Shown here: one piece after another, positions 37,759 to 46,002 of the stretch
How the letters are laid out: each line of letters opens with the position of its first letter
Numbering within the stretch: the first letter of the stretch is position 1
Assembly (NCBI RefSeq): GCF_051488665.1
Contig: NZ_JBPSEG010000002.1
Span: 62,001-126,000, forward strand
DNA: 64,000 nucleotides
Direction: 5' to 3'
Origin: Melioribacter sp051488665
GTDB taxonomy: Bacteria; Bacteroidota; Ignavibacteria; Ignavibacteriales; Melioribacteraceae
The notes under the pieces: model-generated
What the model was told of the DNA's origin: nothing
Databases searched by the model: none
Seen by the model: the letters and a program-made list of their open reading frames with translations, nothing else
Made by a program: the position numbers and the translations under genes

Positions 37759-39486
37759 CTAAGTTCCGTCAATCAATTTCCGTAACGCTTCTTCATAAAT
37801 AACCGGTTTATACTTATTCATCAAATATTCTTCGATTTCCTTTTCTATCCGTTCCCGGTGGTAATTCTTAAAATCTTCGACGACTTTATCTTTAGCTTCT
37901 TCAAAACTCAATTGTTTTTCCGGTCTTATCTTGTAACATTTAATTAACGCATAACTTTTTTTATTGTTTTCTTCGAATTCGACGGGCTTTGCAACTTGGG
38001 ATTCATTCAGAGCAAACGCTACTTTTCCGAAGACCGGCTTTTCGTCTTTGCGTAATGACTTTATTTCACCGCTGCGGTCTTTTATGTATGTCTTTACCAG
38101 ATATCTACTTTTCACTTTTTCAAAAGGGACTCCGTTTTCAATCTTACGGTAAGCCGAGTCGGCTTCCTCTTTTGTGGGGAAAACCATTACAAAAATATTT
38201 CTTTTTTCGAGTTGATAGTATAAATCGTTTTTGTGCTTAAGATAAAAATCATACAGATCTTCTTCCGCAGCAGAAGGTATTTTCGACTCTATAACTGCCG
38301 TATTGTAGGTGCGAACCAAATGATTTTTTAATACTATATCGTCCGTGAACGGGTTGAAAATATTTTTCTTAAGATTCAGCGCTTCTGCTTTTTCTACAAT
38401 CATCTCCGTTCTCAAAGCCTCCAGCAGGAATTCTTTCAATGTTTCCACAGAAATATTTTCACTATCTTTCAGTATTAATATGTTATCCAGCAGACTTAAT
38501 AGTTTTTTGTAGTCGACATTGCCCCCGTTATAAGTCAAAATAATTTTGTTATTCCCCTTATTAATTTCTTCAGATATAATTTGCGAATATTTGCCTTTAT
38601 AGAAATCCGGCATTTTCGACCACGTTAACAATTGTTCCAATGCCGCATCGTCCCACGACAATTTAGTTTCATCTATTAATTTTTTCTTATCGTTTTCAAA
38701 TTCTTCGTAAGCGGGAGTATAGAAAATATTTTTAAGGTATGTAACAATTTCATGTCTTACCGAGTCGAAAGGCGGAACATCGACAGGCAGTATATCCGTA
38801 ACTTCGATGATTTTAATTGAACTTGGCGTGTTTAATATTCTCAGATCGCCTTTATTCAATTTAAATACGACATTCGCAACAGGATCCAAAAGCGCCTGTT
38901 TCCAGTCGACAGGCGGCATAATACCGTTATTATTCGATGAATATTTTATTATCAGTTCATCAATATCTCGTCCTTTTTCAATTTCCGATTTTATTTCCAA
39001 CGCTCTTTGTTCGAGTGAATCGAGCTGTTCGTTTGTTATGTTTTGATTCTTCGTTAACTCAATCTGTTTGTAGACGATTTTTCTGTCCATCATGCCGTAA
39101 ACATTTTTCACAGTTTCTTCCGTTGTGTATTTATCCAGATAGAGAGACTTAAAATATTCCACAATCAGTTCTTCATTAATAATACGACTAACGCTTTTGA
39201 TTAATTCGTTATTCTTATCCAATTCTCTGTCAAAAAAGTCCATTCTTTTAAACTGATTAACAAGCATATCGTGAAGGGCATTGCGATAAATATCCTCTCT
39301 GTTTCGATATTTCTTATTATATAACCAGTCAACGACGTATTTATTCAGATCATCAACCGTAACCGAATATTTATCCGCATACATTGCAACAATCGAGGCT
39401 TCTTTTTGCGGCGTCTGAGCAAAAAAATATGAGCTAAGCGTAAACAACGAGGCGGCAATTAGAAATAATAATCGGAAGCGCTTCAT
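37759..39486 (-). CDS. Exported SurA/PpiC-like peptidyl-prolyl isomerase
   Basis: Signal peptide at about 1-24, then a helical chaperone-like N-region and two parvulin-like modules. The first is degenerate (about 130-255, KIVYKQIELTKNQNITNEQL) and the second is clearer (about 415-530, KRNIFVMVFPTKEEADSAYR and SGEIKSLRKDEKPVFGKVAF). A C-terminal helix completes the SurA arrangement. Predicted role: periplasmic folding of outer-membrane proteins. 575 residues. It begins a unit separate from the upstream beta-helix gene, with a palindrome and a repeated decamer ahead of it. Confidence 0.82.
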   Translation of the reverse strand: MKRFRLLFLIAASLFTLSSYFFAQTPQKEASIVAMYADKYSVTVDDLNKYVVDWLYNKKYRNREDIYRNALHDMLVNQFKRMDFFDRELDKNNELIKSVSRIINEELIVEYFKSLYLDKYTTEETVKNVYGMMDRKIVYKQIELTKNQNITNEQLDSLEQRALEIKSEIEKGRDIDELIIKYSSNNNGIMPPVDWKQALLDPVANVVFKLNKGDLRILNTPSSIKIIEVTDILPVDVPPFDSVRHEIVTYLKNIFYTPAYEEFENDKKKLIDETKLSWDDAALEQLLTWSKMPDFYKGKYSQIISEEINKGNNKIILTYNGGNVDYKKLLSLLDNILILKDSENISVETLKEFLLEALRTEMIVEKAEALNLKKNIFNPFTDDIVLKNHLVRTYNTAVIESKIPSAAEEDLYDFYLKHKNDLYYQLEKRNIFVMVFPTKEEADSAYRKIENGVPFEKVKSRYLVKTYIKDRSGEIKSLRKDEKPVFGKVAFALNESQVAKPVEFEENNKKSYALIKCYKIRPEKQLSFEEAKDKVVEDFKNYHRERIEKEIEEYLMNKYKPVIYEEALRKLIDGT

Positions 39487-39505
39487 AAAATTTTCTCCGG
39501 TTCAG

Positions 39506-39525
39506 GATTTATTGTGATTTATTGT
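39506..39525. repeat. Tandem decamer upstream of the SurA-like gene
   Basis: GATTTATTGT occurs twice head to tail, 20-40 bases before the start codon. No function is evident. Confidence 0.6.
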
Positions 39526-39555
39526 GAACGTCTGAAATAAATTCAGCATAATGTT

Positions 39556-39570
39556 ATGGCATTATGCCAT
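39556..39570. promoter_or_regulatory. 15-bp perfect palindrome, candidate operator
   Basis: ATGGCAT-T-ATGCCAT, about 70 bases upstream of the SurA-like gene start and before the terminator of the beta-helix gene. The length and position fit a dimeric repressor site. No cognate regulator can be named from the window. Confidence 0.45.
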
Positions 39571-39588
39571 TTCACTTTTAATAAAAAC

Positions 39589-39618
39589 AAAACCCCGATA
39601 ACGGATTATCGGGGTTTT
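39589..39618 (-). terminator. Rho-independent terminator after the beta-helix gene
   Basis: CCCCGATAA pairs with TTATCGGGG around a 4-base loop; on the minus strand a TTTTGTTTTT tract follows. It ends the TonB receptor/beta-helix operon. Confidence 0.85.
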
Positions 39619-39636
39619 AAGTTAATAACAAATTTA

Positions 39637-41397
39637 TTATTTGATTAGCATCATTTTTTTGGAGACTTTAAAATTATCGCTTTGCAATGTATAGATGTAA
39701 ACTCCGCTTGCAAGATTAGATGCGTCAAATGTGACTTGATATTTTTGAGCCGATTTGAAACCATCTACCAAAGTCGCTACTTCCTGACCCAATGTGTTAT
39801 ATACTTTTAACGTAACGTTGCCCGGCTCCGGCAGCGTAAATGTAATAACAGTCGTCGGGTTAAACGGATTCGGGTAATTTTGTGACAATTCAAATTGAGT
39901 CGGGACTCCGCCAAGTTCTTTTACATCCGTAACGGTATGTCCGTTTTCAAGTGCTTCGACTAAGTCGCCATAAAACTTATCATGATTTGCGAGGAAGGTA
40001 GCTTTTGCATCGGGGAACCAGTTCAAATCGCCTACCGGCAATCCGTCCGTACCGCCTACTTTCAAGTCTTCATCGCTGTACGACAGGTCGATCGGGATCG
40101 GCCAATCCGAGTAAATGAAGTTTTCGCTGCCGAGGCTGTTTACTCTCCAATACGGCATTACCGCGGTGCTGGTGGTGTCGATAGTGGCAAGACTGAATTC
40201 TTTAAGAACATCTACCTGGTCCGTTAAGAGATCCGCCGTATTTGCAAAGTTAGGCAATTTCTCGTACCAGATACCTTCCGTCAGATAAGGATAGTTTGTA
40301 TCGTCGTCGAAGAGGGATTTTGTACGGTCGTTCATTTTCATTGCCTGATTCATCCAGGTTGTAAACCCGTTTACAGCCATGCTGTTTGCTTCGGCGGCGA
40401 GATCGGTCAATCTGGAATCCCAATAAACCAGATTGGCTTCTACCAGCCATTTTCTGTCGACTTGCTCCATGCTTTCAGGCAGAACGGCAACGTCGATGAT
40501 ACCCTGCGGTTGACCGTCAATTGCCTGTTCGGAAATATCTTCCGTCATATTGGGTCGGAACGGCTGTACGTTGCTGTTTACGAAAATATTATTTGTTATT
40601 ATGCTGTTGCTTTGAACGCCCTGAGTTTCGAATATTACATTCGAGCAGTTTACGAAAGTATTGTGATTTACATAGATGAATTTGATCGGGTAATTTCTGA
40701 ATTTGTAGATGTACCCCTGAGCCATAACGTGAGTATTGTTTTCAACGTAGATAGTATCCGTATTATTATCTACGTTGTCGTATACGCCGCCGTTACGACG
40801 GCAAGCGCGGCCGCTCATGTTGACAAAATAATTGTCTTTAAAAAACAGTCTGTTGCCGGAATGCGCATTCGATTGTACGAATACCCACCAGTTGTGCTCC
40901 ATCATATTATTTTGAAATACAATTTTACGGTCTGCGGCGCCTGAATTGAAGAATGCCCAGCCGTAAGTTCCGTCGGGAGCTCCGCAAATAATACTTGTAT
41001 TCTTAACAGTCAAGTCGTGGCTCCATGTAATGCCGCCCGGGCTGGAACCGCCTTCGTCGGAGTAACCGGATATAATCGGCGGAGCAGCCTGTCTTTGAAC
41101 GAGTATATCGTCGTCTGCGCCGACAATCACAGTAGGTCTGTCAGCGGGGGTAGTAAGAGTGGCTGACAAAGGATACCAGCCGGCCGTTTTCAATTCGTAT
41201 ACCCTGCCGGCAGGGGCGTCGGTATCGGCAGCGATGGCGTTACTCAATGAGTTAGCTTCGCCGCTCATGTCATAATAGTCTTTAATTACAAGAGTGTCGC
41301 CTCTGATCTCTTCGACGTAATCCATAAGCCCCTGAGCAAATGACGAAGAGAAAGAGAGCAGCAACAGTGTTAAGAAATAGGAAAATAATTTCTTCAT
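39637..41397 (-). CDS. Secreted parallel beta-helix protein with type IX sorting tail
   Basis: Signal peptide at about 1-22, then turns typical of a right-handed beta-helix (TVKNTSIICG, FFKDNYFVNMSGRAC, FIYVNHNTFVNCSNVIFETQ, SIITNNIFVNSN), as in pectate-lyase-like proteins. The last 80 residues are a Por-type sorting domain (QNYPNPFNPTTVITFTLP, LKVYNTLGQEVATLVDG, ASGVYIYTLQ), so it should be exported by type IX secretion and surface-attached or released. I see no recognised lyase family or catalytic triad. An AGGAGG ribosome-binding site is present. It follows the TonB receptor gene by 92 bases in one operon. Confidence 0.85.
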   Translation of the reverse strand: MKKLFSYFLTLLLLSFSSSFAQGLMDYVEEIRGDTLVIKDYYDMSGEANSLSNAIAADTDAPAGRVYELKTAGWYPLSATLTTPADRPTVIVGADDDILVQRQAAPPIISGYSDEGGSSPGGITWSHDLTVKNTSIICGAPDGTYGWAFFNSGAADRKIVFQNNMMEHNWWVFVQSNAHSGNRLFFKDNYFVNMSGRACRRNGGVYDNVDNNTDTIYVENNTHVMAQGYIYKFRNYPIKFIYVNHNTFVNCSNVIFETQGVQSNSIITNNIFVNSNVQPFRPNMTEDISEQAIDGQPQGIIDVAVLPESMEQVDRKWLVEANLVYWDSRLTDLAAEANSMAVNGFTTWMNQAMKMNDRTKSLFDDDTNYPYLTEGIWYEKLPNFANTADLLTDQVDVLKEFSLATIDTTSTAVMPYWRVNSLGSENFIYSDWPIPIDLSYSDEDLKVGGTDGLPVGDLNWFPDAKATFLANHDKFYGDLVEALENGHTVTDVKELGGVPTQFELSQNYPNPFNPTTVITFTLPEPGNVTLKVYNTLGQEVATLVDGFKSAQKYQVTFDASNLASGVYIYTLQSDNFKVSKKMMLIK

Positions 41398-41489
41398 AGC
41401 GTGCCTCCTAAATAATTAATTAAATGAATTAAATAACACATCCCCATGGTATTCAGTTTTTATTTTTAACTGAACAGCATTTAGATACA

Positions 41490-44400
41490 TCAGAGCGTGT
41501 ATCTCAAGTTAAGTTCGAATACCCTTGGCGAATACAATGTGGACGCTTCGTTGTCAATAATCGGACCGTCCACTGTCCTGCGGAACTTCCTGTAATTTTT
41601 AACGGGATCATGGAAAATGTTAATGCCGCTCAACGATACGCTTAAGCCTTCAATGGGCAACTGCTGTTTTATTGTAAAATCCCATTTGTAGATATTACCC
41701 GTGAATGTATCTTCTTCGGGTCGCTGTCCAACCGACGTAATAACGTTACCCTGCATATTGAAAGAAAGACGCGCCGAAAATCCTTTATAGTCGATACCCA
41801 AAGCAATGTTCAATATATCGTCGCCCTGATTAATCAAACGCGCTGTTCTTATAGTGTCGGTTGTGATATAATTTTCCCTGAATTTCCTTCTTCCCGTTAC
41901 CGGGTCAATATATTCTTCACGCTGGACCTGATTGATTATTTGTTGATAGTCCATTTCGGACCATACTCTGGTGTAGTTTATATTCAACACAAGCGCATTT
42001 AACGGCTCGGGCAGATACCAGAAATTCGTTTGCCAATCGAATTCAAGTCCTTTTATTTTAGCCGGGGATGGATTGTTTACATATGTGTCGATTTTATCTG
42101 AACGTGCAGGCGGAGTTATTCCCTGAGATACCCAAAATGCGGAATCGGGGAAACTGACGCCGTAGTGAGAAAGATTTTGATAAAAGATCGTTGTCTGGAA
42201 AAATACATTTTCAATTTCTTTATAGAAGCCTCCGACCGTAAACAAACCGATTTCATTGTTATAGAACGAAAGATAAAGGTCGTAATTTGTGGATACTGCA
42301 GGCTTCAAATACGGATTGCCCGCGCGGTTAGTTAGACCCGGCGAGAAGTAGACGTTCGGAAGAATCGCTCTGAAATCAGGACGTGCGATTGTTTTGGAAT
42401 AAGCAAGACGCACGTCTGCCCAGTCGGTAAATTTGTAACGCAGTTGAGCGTTCGGAAAAAAGTTGTTGTCGTCTCTGTCAACAGTGTTTAACGTATCAAG
42501 AATTCTTCCGTTACCGTCGACCGGGTGTGTAACATAAAAATTAGTTGCGCTGTATTTCATGTTGTAGTATTCATAACGTCCGCCCAATATCATCGATAGT
42601 CTTGTACCGAGATTAAAAGTGCCCATCAAATAGCCTGCGGTAAAAATCTCCGCGCCGCTGAAGTCTTCCGATACAGTTCCGTCTTTATGAACAGCTTGCC
42701 CCCATCCGGAACGGGCTCGCGTATAAAAGTCGTCCAGCATATCGATATTAAAAGCGTAATTATATGGATGCTCTCCGTTCAGGAAATATTTGCCTCTCGT
42801 ATAATCTTTATTTTGTACGTCGGTAAAGAGAAGCTGATTTTGATTGCTGAGCGTTTTGCCCGGAATGAAATCCCGAACATTAGAATAGAAATCTTCGTCG
42901 CCGGTTCTTTTATACCAGCGATTTAAATCGTTGGAACGCGTGGTTCTTTTGAATTTACCTCCGACTTTGAAAGTTGAAGAGAAGTCCGAAGTGAATGAAA
43001 CAGGTATAGTAAAATCGAGCTGTGAATTATAGATATGCTGTTTGAACGCCACTTCTCGAATTACAGCCCAATCCGAGATATCCGCGCCCTGATAGTCGGC
43101 GGGATCAATTTCTATATTCAATATTTCCGCCGGCGTGATTGTATTTCTCAAATTTGAATAAGAAATCCTGTTGCCGTTGGCGTCATATCCGAAAGGAGCT
43201 CCTGCCGCATTTGCAAAATTAGTATTATCTCCGGGATCGCCGTACCGGATATCGGTATTGCGGTCGCTGTACGAATGAGACAGAGTCAATTCCCCTTTTA
43301 TATCTCCAAAGTTATATTCCATTTGAAAAGCGTTTGCCAGCAACGTTCTCTTGTATTTATCGCGGTTCAGAGAATAGATAACCCTGCTGTTCTGCAAGTC
43401 CAATTGCGTGTTATGTGTCGCATTGTCGTTTATTCCCTGCGATATCGTATTTTGAAGCAATAATTTGCCATCGGGCAATTTATAATCTAATATTATACTT
43501 CCCCCATATGTAGAAGTAATATTCTGTTGATCCTGGTATGTAAACGTATTAAGACGATATGGGGATTCTCCGTAAGGCAAAAATTCGTATCTCTCATAAG
43601 ATGCCGAAATTTGATCTAAACCGTCGTCAAATCTGTCGGCGTTACCTTGAATAAAAACTCCAAGTTTATCGTCGAAATACCTGTTGCTTACGCTTGCCCA
43701 GAATCTGTAATTGTCGTAAGTTCTGTCCTGATGGTTCAAACTTCCCTGAGAAAGCATGTCGAAGTGAAAGCCGGAAGGAGCTTCGCGAAGTCTTAAATTA
43801 ACAACGCCGCCGATTGCGTTCGCGTCCATATCCGGAGTTACAACTTTAACGACTTCAATACCGGAGAGCATATTGGCGGAAATAAATCCGAGATTTGTAG
43901 CTCGCGTATTAACGTCGGTCGAAGGAAGTTGAATGCCGTTAATGAGTATCAGATTCTGCTTTGCCTGTACGCCTCTGATAACCACCTGATCGCCGTTCAT
44001 CAAAGAAAGACCAGGCAGCCTGCTCAAAGCGGTAGCCGCATCTGCGTCGGGTAATTCGTGTATTTTTTCCGCAGATACGACATTCTTAATCGTATTGGCG
44101 GTTAACTGCTGATTGATTGCGGTTTTCTGACCTTGAGCCTGAGCGGTAATAACAATTTCCTGCCCTTCAATTATCTGCGTAGCCAGCGCCACGTCGAGCT
44201 GTACGGTTCTGTTTGCTTGTACGTCAACCGTAAATTCTTTAGTAACATACCCGATATATCGCACTGCAACTTTATACGTGCCGGGTTCAATCTGGGCTAT
44301 AACGTACTTGCCTTCTAAATCCGTTGCCGCCCCCAAACTTGTTCCTGCCAATAGAACATTTGCGCCCACTAAAGGTTCGCCTGTGGTGGAGTCGATTACA

Positions 44401-44495
44401 GTCCCGGCAATACGCCCTTTGCCCTGGGCTTGTATGATTGTTACGGAAATAACTAACAGAAGGATGGTTAATAGAAATTTAGAAATGATCTTCAT
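41490..44495 (-). CDS. TonB-dependent outer-membrane receptor with N-terminal carboxypeptidase-regulatory-like domain
   Basis: Signal peptide at about 1-24; carboxypeptidase-D-regulatory-like beta-sandwich (IAGTVIDSTTGEPLVGANVL, GTYKVAVRYIGYVTKEFTV); plug (ELPDADAATALSRLPGLSLM, QVVIRGVQAKQNLILINGIQ, IEVVKVVTPDMDANAIGGVV); then a long 22-strand-type barrel ending RVFELNLRYTL. 1001 residues. No SusD-like lipoprotein neighbours it, so it is not a SusCD pair; it resembles single receptors of the Xanthomonas/Caulobacter glycan-uptake type. A strong promoter overlapped by LacI-type operator 3 lies 150-200 bases upstream. Substrate is inferred to be a glycan containing uronate. Confidence 0.92.
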   Translation of the reverse strand: MKIISKFLLTILLLVISVTIIQAQGKGRIAGTVIDSTTGEPLVGANVLLAGTSLGAATDLEGKYVIAQIEPGTYKVAVRYIGYVTKEFTVDVQANRTVQLDVALATQIIEGQEIVITAQAQGQKTAINQQLTANTIKNVVSAEKIHELPDADAATALSRLPGLSLMNGDQVVIRGVQAKQNLILINGIQLPSTDVNTRATNLGFISANMLSGIEVVKVVTPDMDANAIGGVVNLRLREAPSGFHFDMLSQGSLNHQDRTYDNYRFWASVSNRYFDDKLGVFIQGNADRFDDGLDQISASYERYEFLPYGESPYRLNTFTYQDQQNITSTYGGSIILDYKLPDGKLLLQNTISQGINDNATHNTQLDLQNSRVIYSLNRDKYKRTLLANAFQMEYNFGDIKGELTLSHSYSDRNTDIRYGDPGDNTNFANAAGAPFGYDANGNRISYSNLRNTITPAEILNIEIDPADYQGADISDWAVIREVAFKQHIYNSQLDFTIPVSFTSDFSSTFKVGGKFKRTTRSNDLNRWYKRTGDEDFYSNVRDFIPGKTLSNQNQLLFTDVQNKDYTRGKYFLNGEHPYNYAFNIDMLDDFYTRARSGWGQAVHKDGTVSEDFSGAEIFTAGYLMGTFNLGTRLSMILGGRYEYYNMKYSATNFYVTHPVDGNGRILDTLNTVDRDDNNFFPNAQLRYKFTDWADVRLAYSKTIARPDFRAILPNVYFSPGLTNRAGNPYLKPAVSTNYDLYLSFYNNEIGLFTVGGFYKEIENVFFQTTIFYQNLSHYGVSFPDSAFWVSQGITPPARSDKIDTYVNNPSPAKIKGLEFDWQTNFWYLPEPLNALVLNINYTRVWSEMDYQQIINQVQREEYIDPVTGRRKFRENYITTDTIRTARLINQGDDILNIALGIDYKGFSARLSFNMQGNVITSVGQRPEEDTFTGNIYKWDFTIKQQLPIEGLSVSLSGINIFHDPVKNYRKFRRTVDGPIIDNEASTLYSPRVFELNLRYTL

Positions 44496-44648
44496 AACAC
44501 TCCCCGCTTTTATTTAATTATTTATGGGATAGAATCCCATTTATTAAAAATTTCAATCGGTGTTACTCAGAGTAATTAATCGCCCTTTAATGCCCTATCA
44601 AGTAGAATCTAAGTCAATTTTAACCAATATTTAATTGTTACAATATTT

Positions 44649-44664
44649 ATTGTACCGTTTCAAT
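44649..44664 (-). promoter_or_regulatory. LacI-type operator 3 at the TonB receptor promoter
   Basis: The minus strand reads ATTGAAACGGTACAAT, 14 of 16 identical to operator 2. It overlaps the end of the -10 box and covers the predicted transcription start, the classical position for repression. Confidence 0.7.
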
Positions 44665-44691
44665 ATTATGGAAATTAGTTCAAGATGTCAA
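44663..44691 (-). promoter_or_regulatory. Sigma70-type promoter of the TonB receptor operon
   Basis: Minus strand: TTGACA (44686-44691), 17-base spacer, TAATAT (44663-44668). The start site would be near 44656, giving a leader of about 160 bases with two hairpins. Confidence 0.75.
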
Positions 44692-44797
44692 GCAATTTTT
44701 ATCAAAATAAGAAAAGAAATTACTTAACTGTTTAAGTGAGATTACGCCCTCTCTTAAAATAATTCTGGTTCGTTTTAATGAAAAACCGGCTGTAAAA

Positions 44798-45856
44798 TTA
44801 CGAGCTTACGCCGAATCTGTAGATCGTAGTAGATTTGAAAATAGCTCCCGCCTGCAATATTGCCTGCGGAAAATTCTTTTTGTTGGGAGAGTCGGGAAAG
44901 AATTGCGTTTCGAGACATAATCCGGTTCTGAAATTCATGGGTATTCCATTTTTGCCTTTGACTTCGGGATTAAGATGATTGCCAGAATAAAACTGCAAAC
45001 CCGGCATATCGGTTAATACTTCCATCTTTCTGCCGCTTCCCGGATCTATTAAAGTTGCAGCCGATTTCAAACTTCCGTCGTAGCCGTTCAACGCCCAATT
45101 GTGATCGTACCCTTTACCAATCTTTAATTGAGGATGCTCCGCATTAATATCCTTGCCGATTTCCTTAAACTGTCTGAAATCAAACGGGGTATTTACGACG
45201 GGCGCAATTTCGCCAGTCGTGATTGATTCTTCATCAACGGGCGTGTAATTGTCGGCATTAATCATTAACAAATGATTTTCAATTTTTTTGTTGAAGTCGC
45301 CGCTCAAATTAAAATACGAATGATGCGTCGGATTGAAGAGCGTTGTTTTATCTGAAATTCCTTCGTAATCAATTATAAGTTCGTCGTTTTCCGTAAGTGT
45401 ATAAGTAACGGAAACTTTCAAATTACCCGGGTAGCCGGCTTCGCCGTCTTTGCTTAGGTATGTAAGCTTTATGCTTTTGCCTTTGTTAGATTCAACCGGT
45501 TCTGCATTCCATACTTTTTTGAAGAACCCCTCGCTTCCGCCGTGGAGGTGATTCTTCCCTTCGTTTTGCTCCAATTGATATACAATTCCGTCGAGTTCAA
45601 ATTTTCCGTCCTTAATTCTGTTTGCATACCTTCCCGCTACCGCGCCTTGAAAAGTTTTATCATTTAAATACCCTTCCAAATTATCATAACCCAGTACTAT
45701 ATCACCGAACCGATTATTTCTGTCCTTCACAATAATATTTTTTACAATCGCGCCGTAATTAATTATGTTTATCTGCGCGCCGCTGCCGTTTGATAATTTA
45801 TATTCTTTTATCTCGCTGCCGTCGTTCAGAATACCAAATAATTTTTCGCCGTCCAT
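44798..45856 (-). CDS. galM: Aldose 1-epimerase
   Basis: Interconverts alpha and beta anomers of hexoses. Family motifs are GRYANRIKDGKFELDG, the catalytic His block in NPTHHSYFNLSGD, YDHNWALNGYDG and the catalytic Glu in GLCLETQFFPDSPN. The frame begins 11 codons further upstream, but an AAGGA box spaced 5 bases before the ATG at 45856 favours the shorter, 352-residue form. No signal peptide, so cytoplasmic. It is divergent from the SDR/uxuA genes with operator 2 between them, so I infer common control. Confidence 0.9.
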   Translation of the reverse strand: MDGEKLFGILNDGSEIKEYKLSNGSGAQINIINYGAIVKNIIVKDRNNRFGDIVLGYDNLEGYLNDKTFQGAVAGRYANRIKDGKFELDGIVYQLEQNEGKNHLHGGSEGFFKKVWNAEPVESNKGKSIKLTYLSKDGEAGYPGNLKVSVTYTLTENDELIIDYEGISDKTTLFNPTHHSYFNLSGDFNKKIENHLLMINADNYTPVDEESITTGEIAPVVNTPFDFRQFKEIGKDINAEHPQLKIGKGYDHNWALNGYDGSLKSAATLIDPGSGRKMEVLTDMPGLQFYSGNHLNPEVKGKNGIPMNFRTGLCLETQFFPDSPNKKNFPQAILQAGAIFKSTTIYRFGVSS

Positions 45857-45910
45857 TATATTCCTTAATTGATATTTAATAAAAAACAAAGTTATTAATT
45901 TGTTCTGATT

Positions 45911-45939
45911 TTGTCTAATTGAAACGGTTTAATTATATT
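45911..45939 (+). promoter_or_regulatory. Promoter of the SDR-uxuA unit, with a divergent -10 for galM
   Basis: Plus strand TTGTCT (45911-45916), 17-base spacer, TATATT (45934-45939), with operator 2 filling the spacer. On the minus strand TATAAT (45932-45937) gives a -10 for galM with no clear -35. One bound repressor could block both directions. Confidence 0.6.
45918..45933. promoter_or_regulatory. LacI-type operator 2 between galM and SDR-uxuA
   Basis: ATTGAAACGGTTTAAT. It matches operator 1 at 15 of 16 positions and operator 3 at 14 of 16, and lies exactly between the divergent promoter elements. Confidence 0.72.
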
Positions 45940-46002
45940 TGAAACTCGTTATTTATTCTAAAATTTTGCGCAATATTCACAAATAAAATCGGACAGTAAA
46001 TC

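Larger units (their letters stand above)
44496..44797. other. 302-base intergenic region between galM and the TonB receptor gene
   Basis: Holds the receptor promoter and operator 3 (below), plus two short palindromes inside the predicted leader: ATGGGAT-AGA-ATCCCAT at 44524-44540, about 30 bases before the start codon, and TTACTC-A-GAGTAA at 44563-44575. I see no open frame or RNA gene in it, and no clear terminator for galM. Confidence 0.6.

Noticed and set aside
39556..39570. TGGCA...GCCA considered as a sigma-54 -24/-12 promoter
   Set aside because: The GG and GC doublets are too close (7 bases instead of 11), so it is better read as a palindrome.
41490..44495. Reading the TonB receptor as SusC of a polysaccharide utilisation locus
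   Set aside because: No SusD homolog is adjacent and the sequence looks like the single-receptor type, so the SusC name is not supported.
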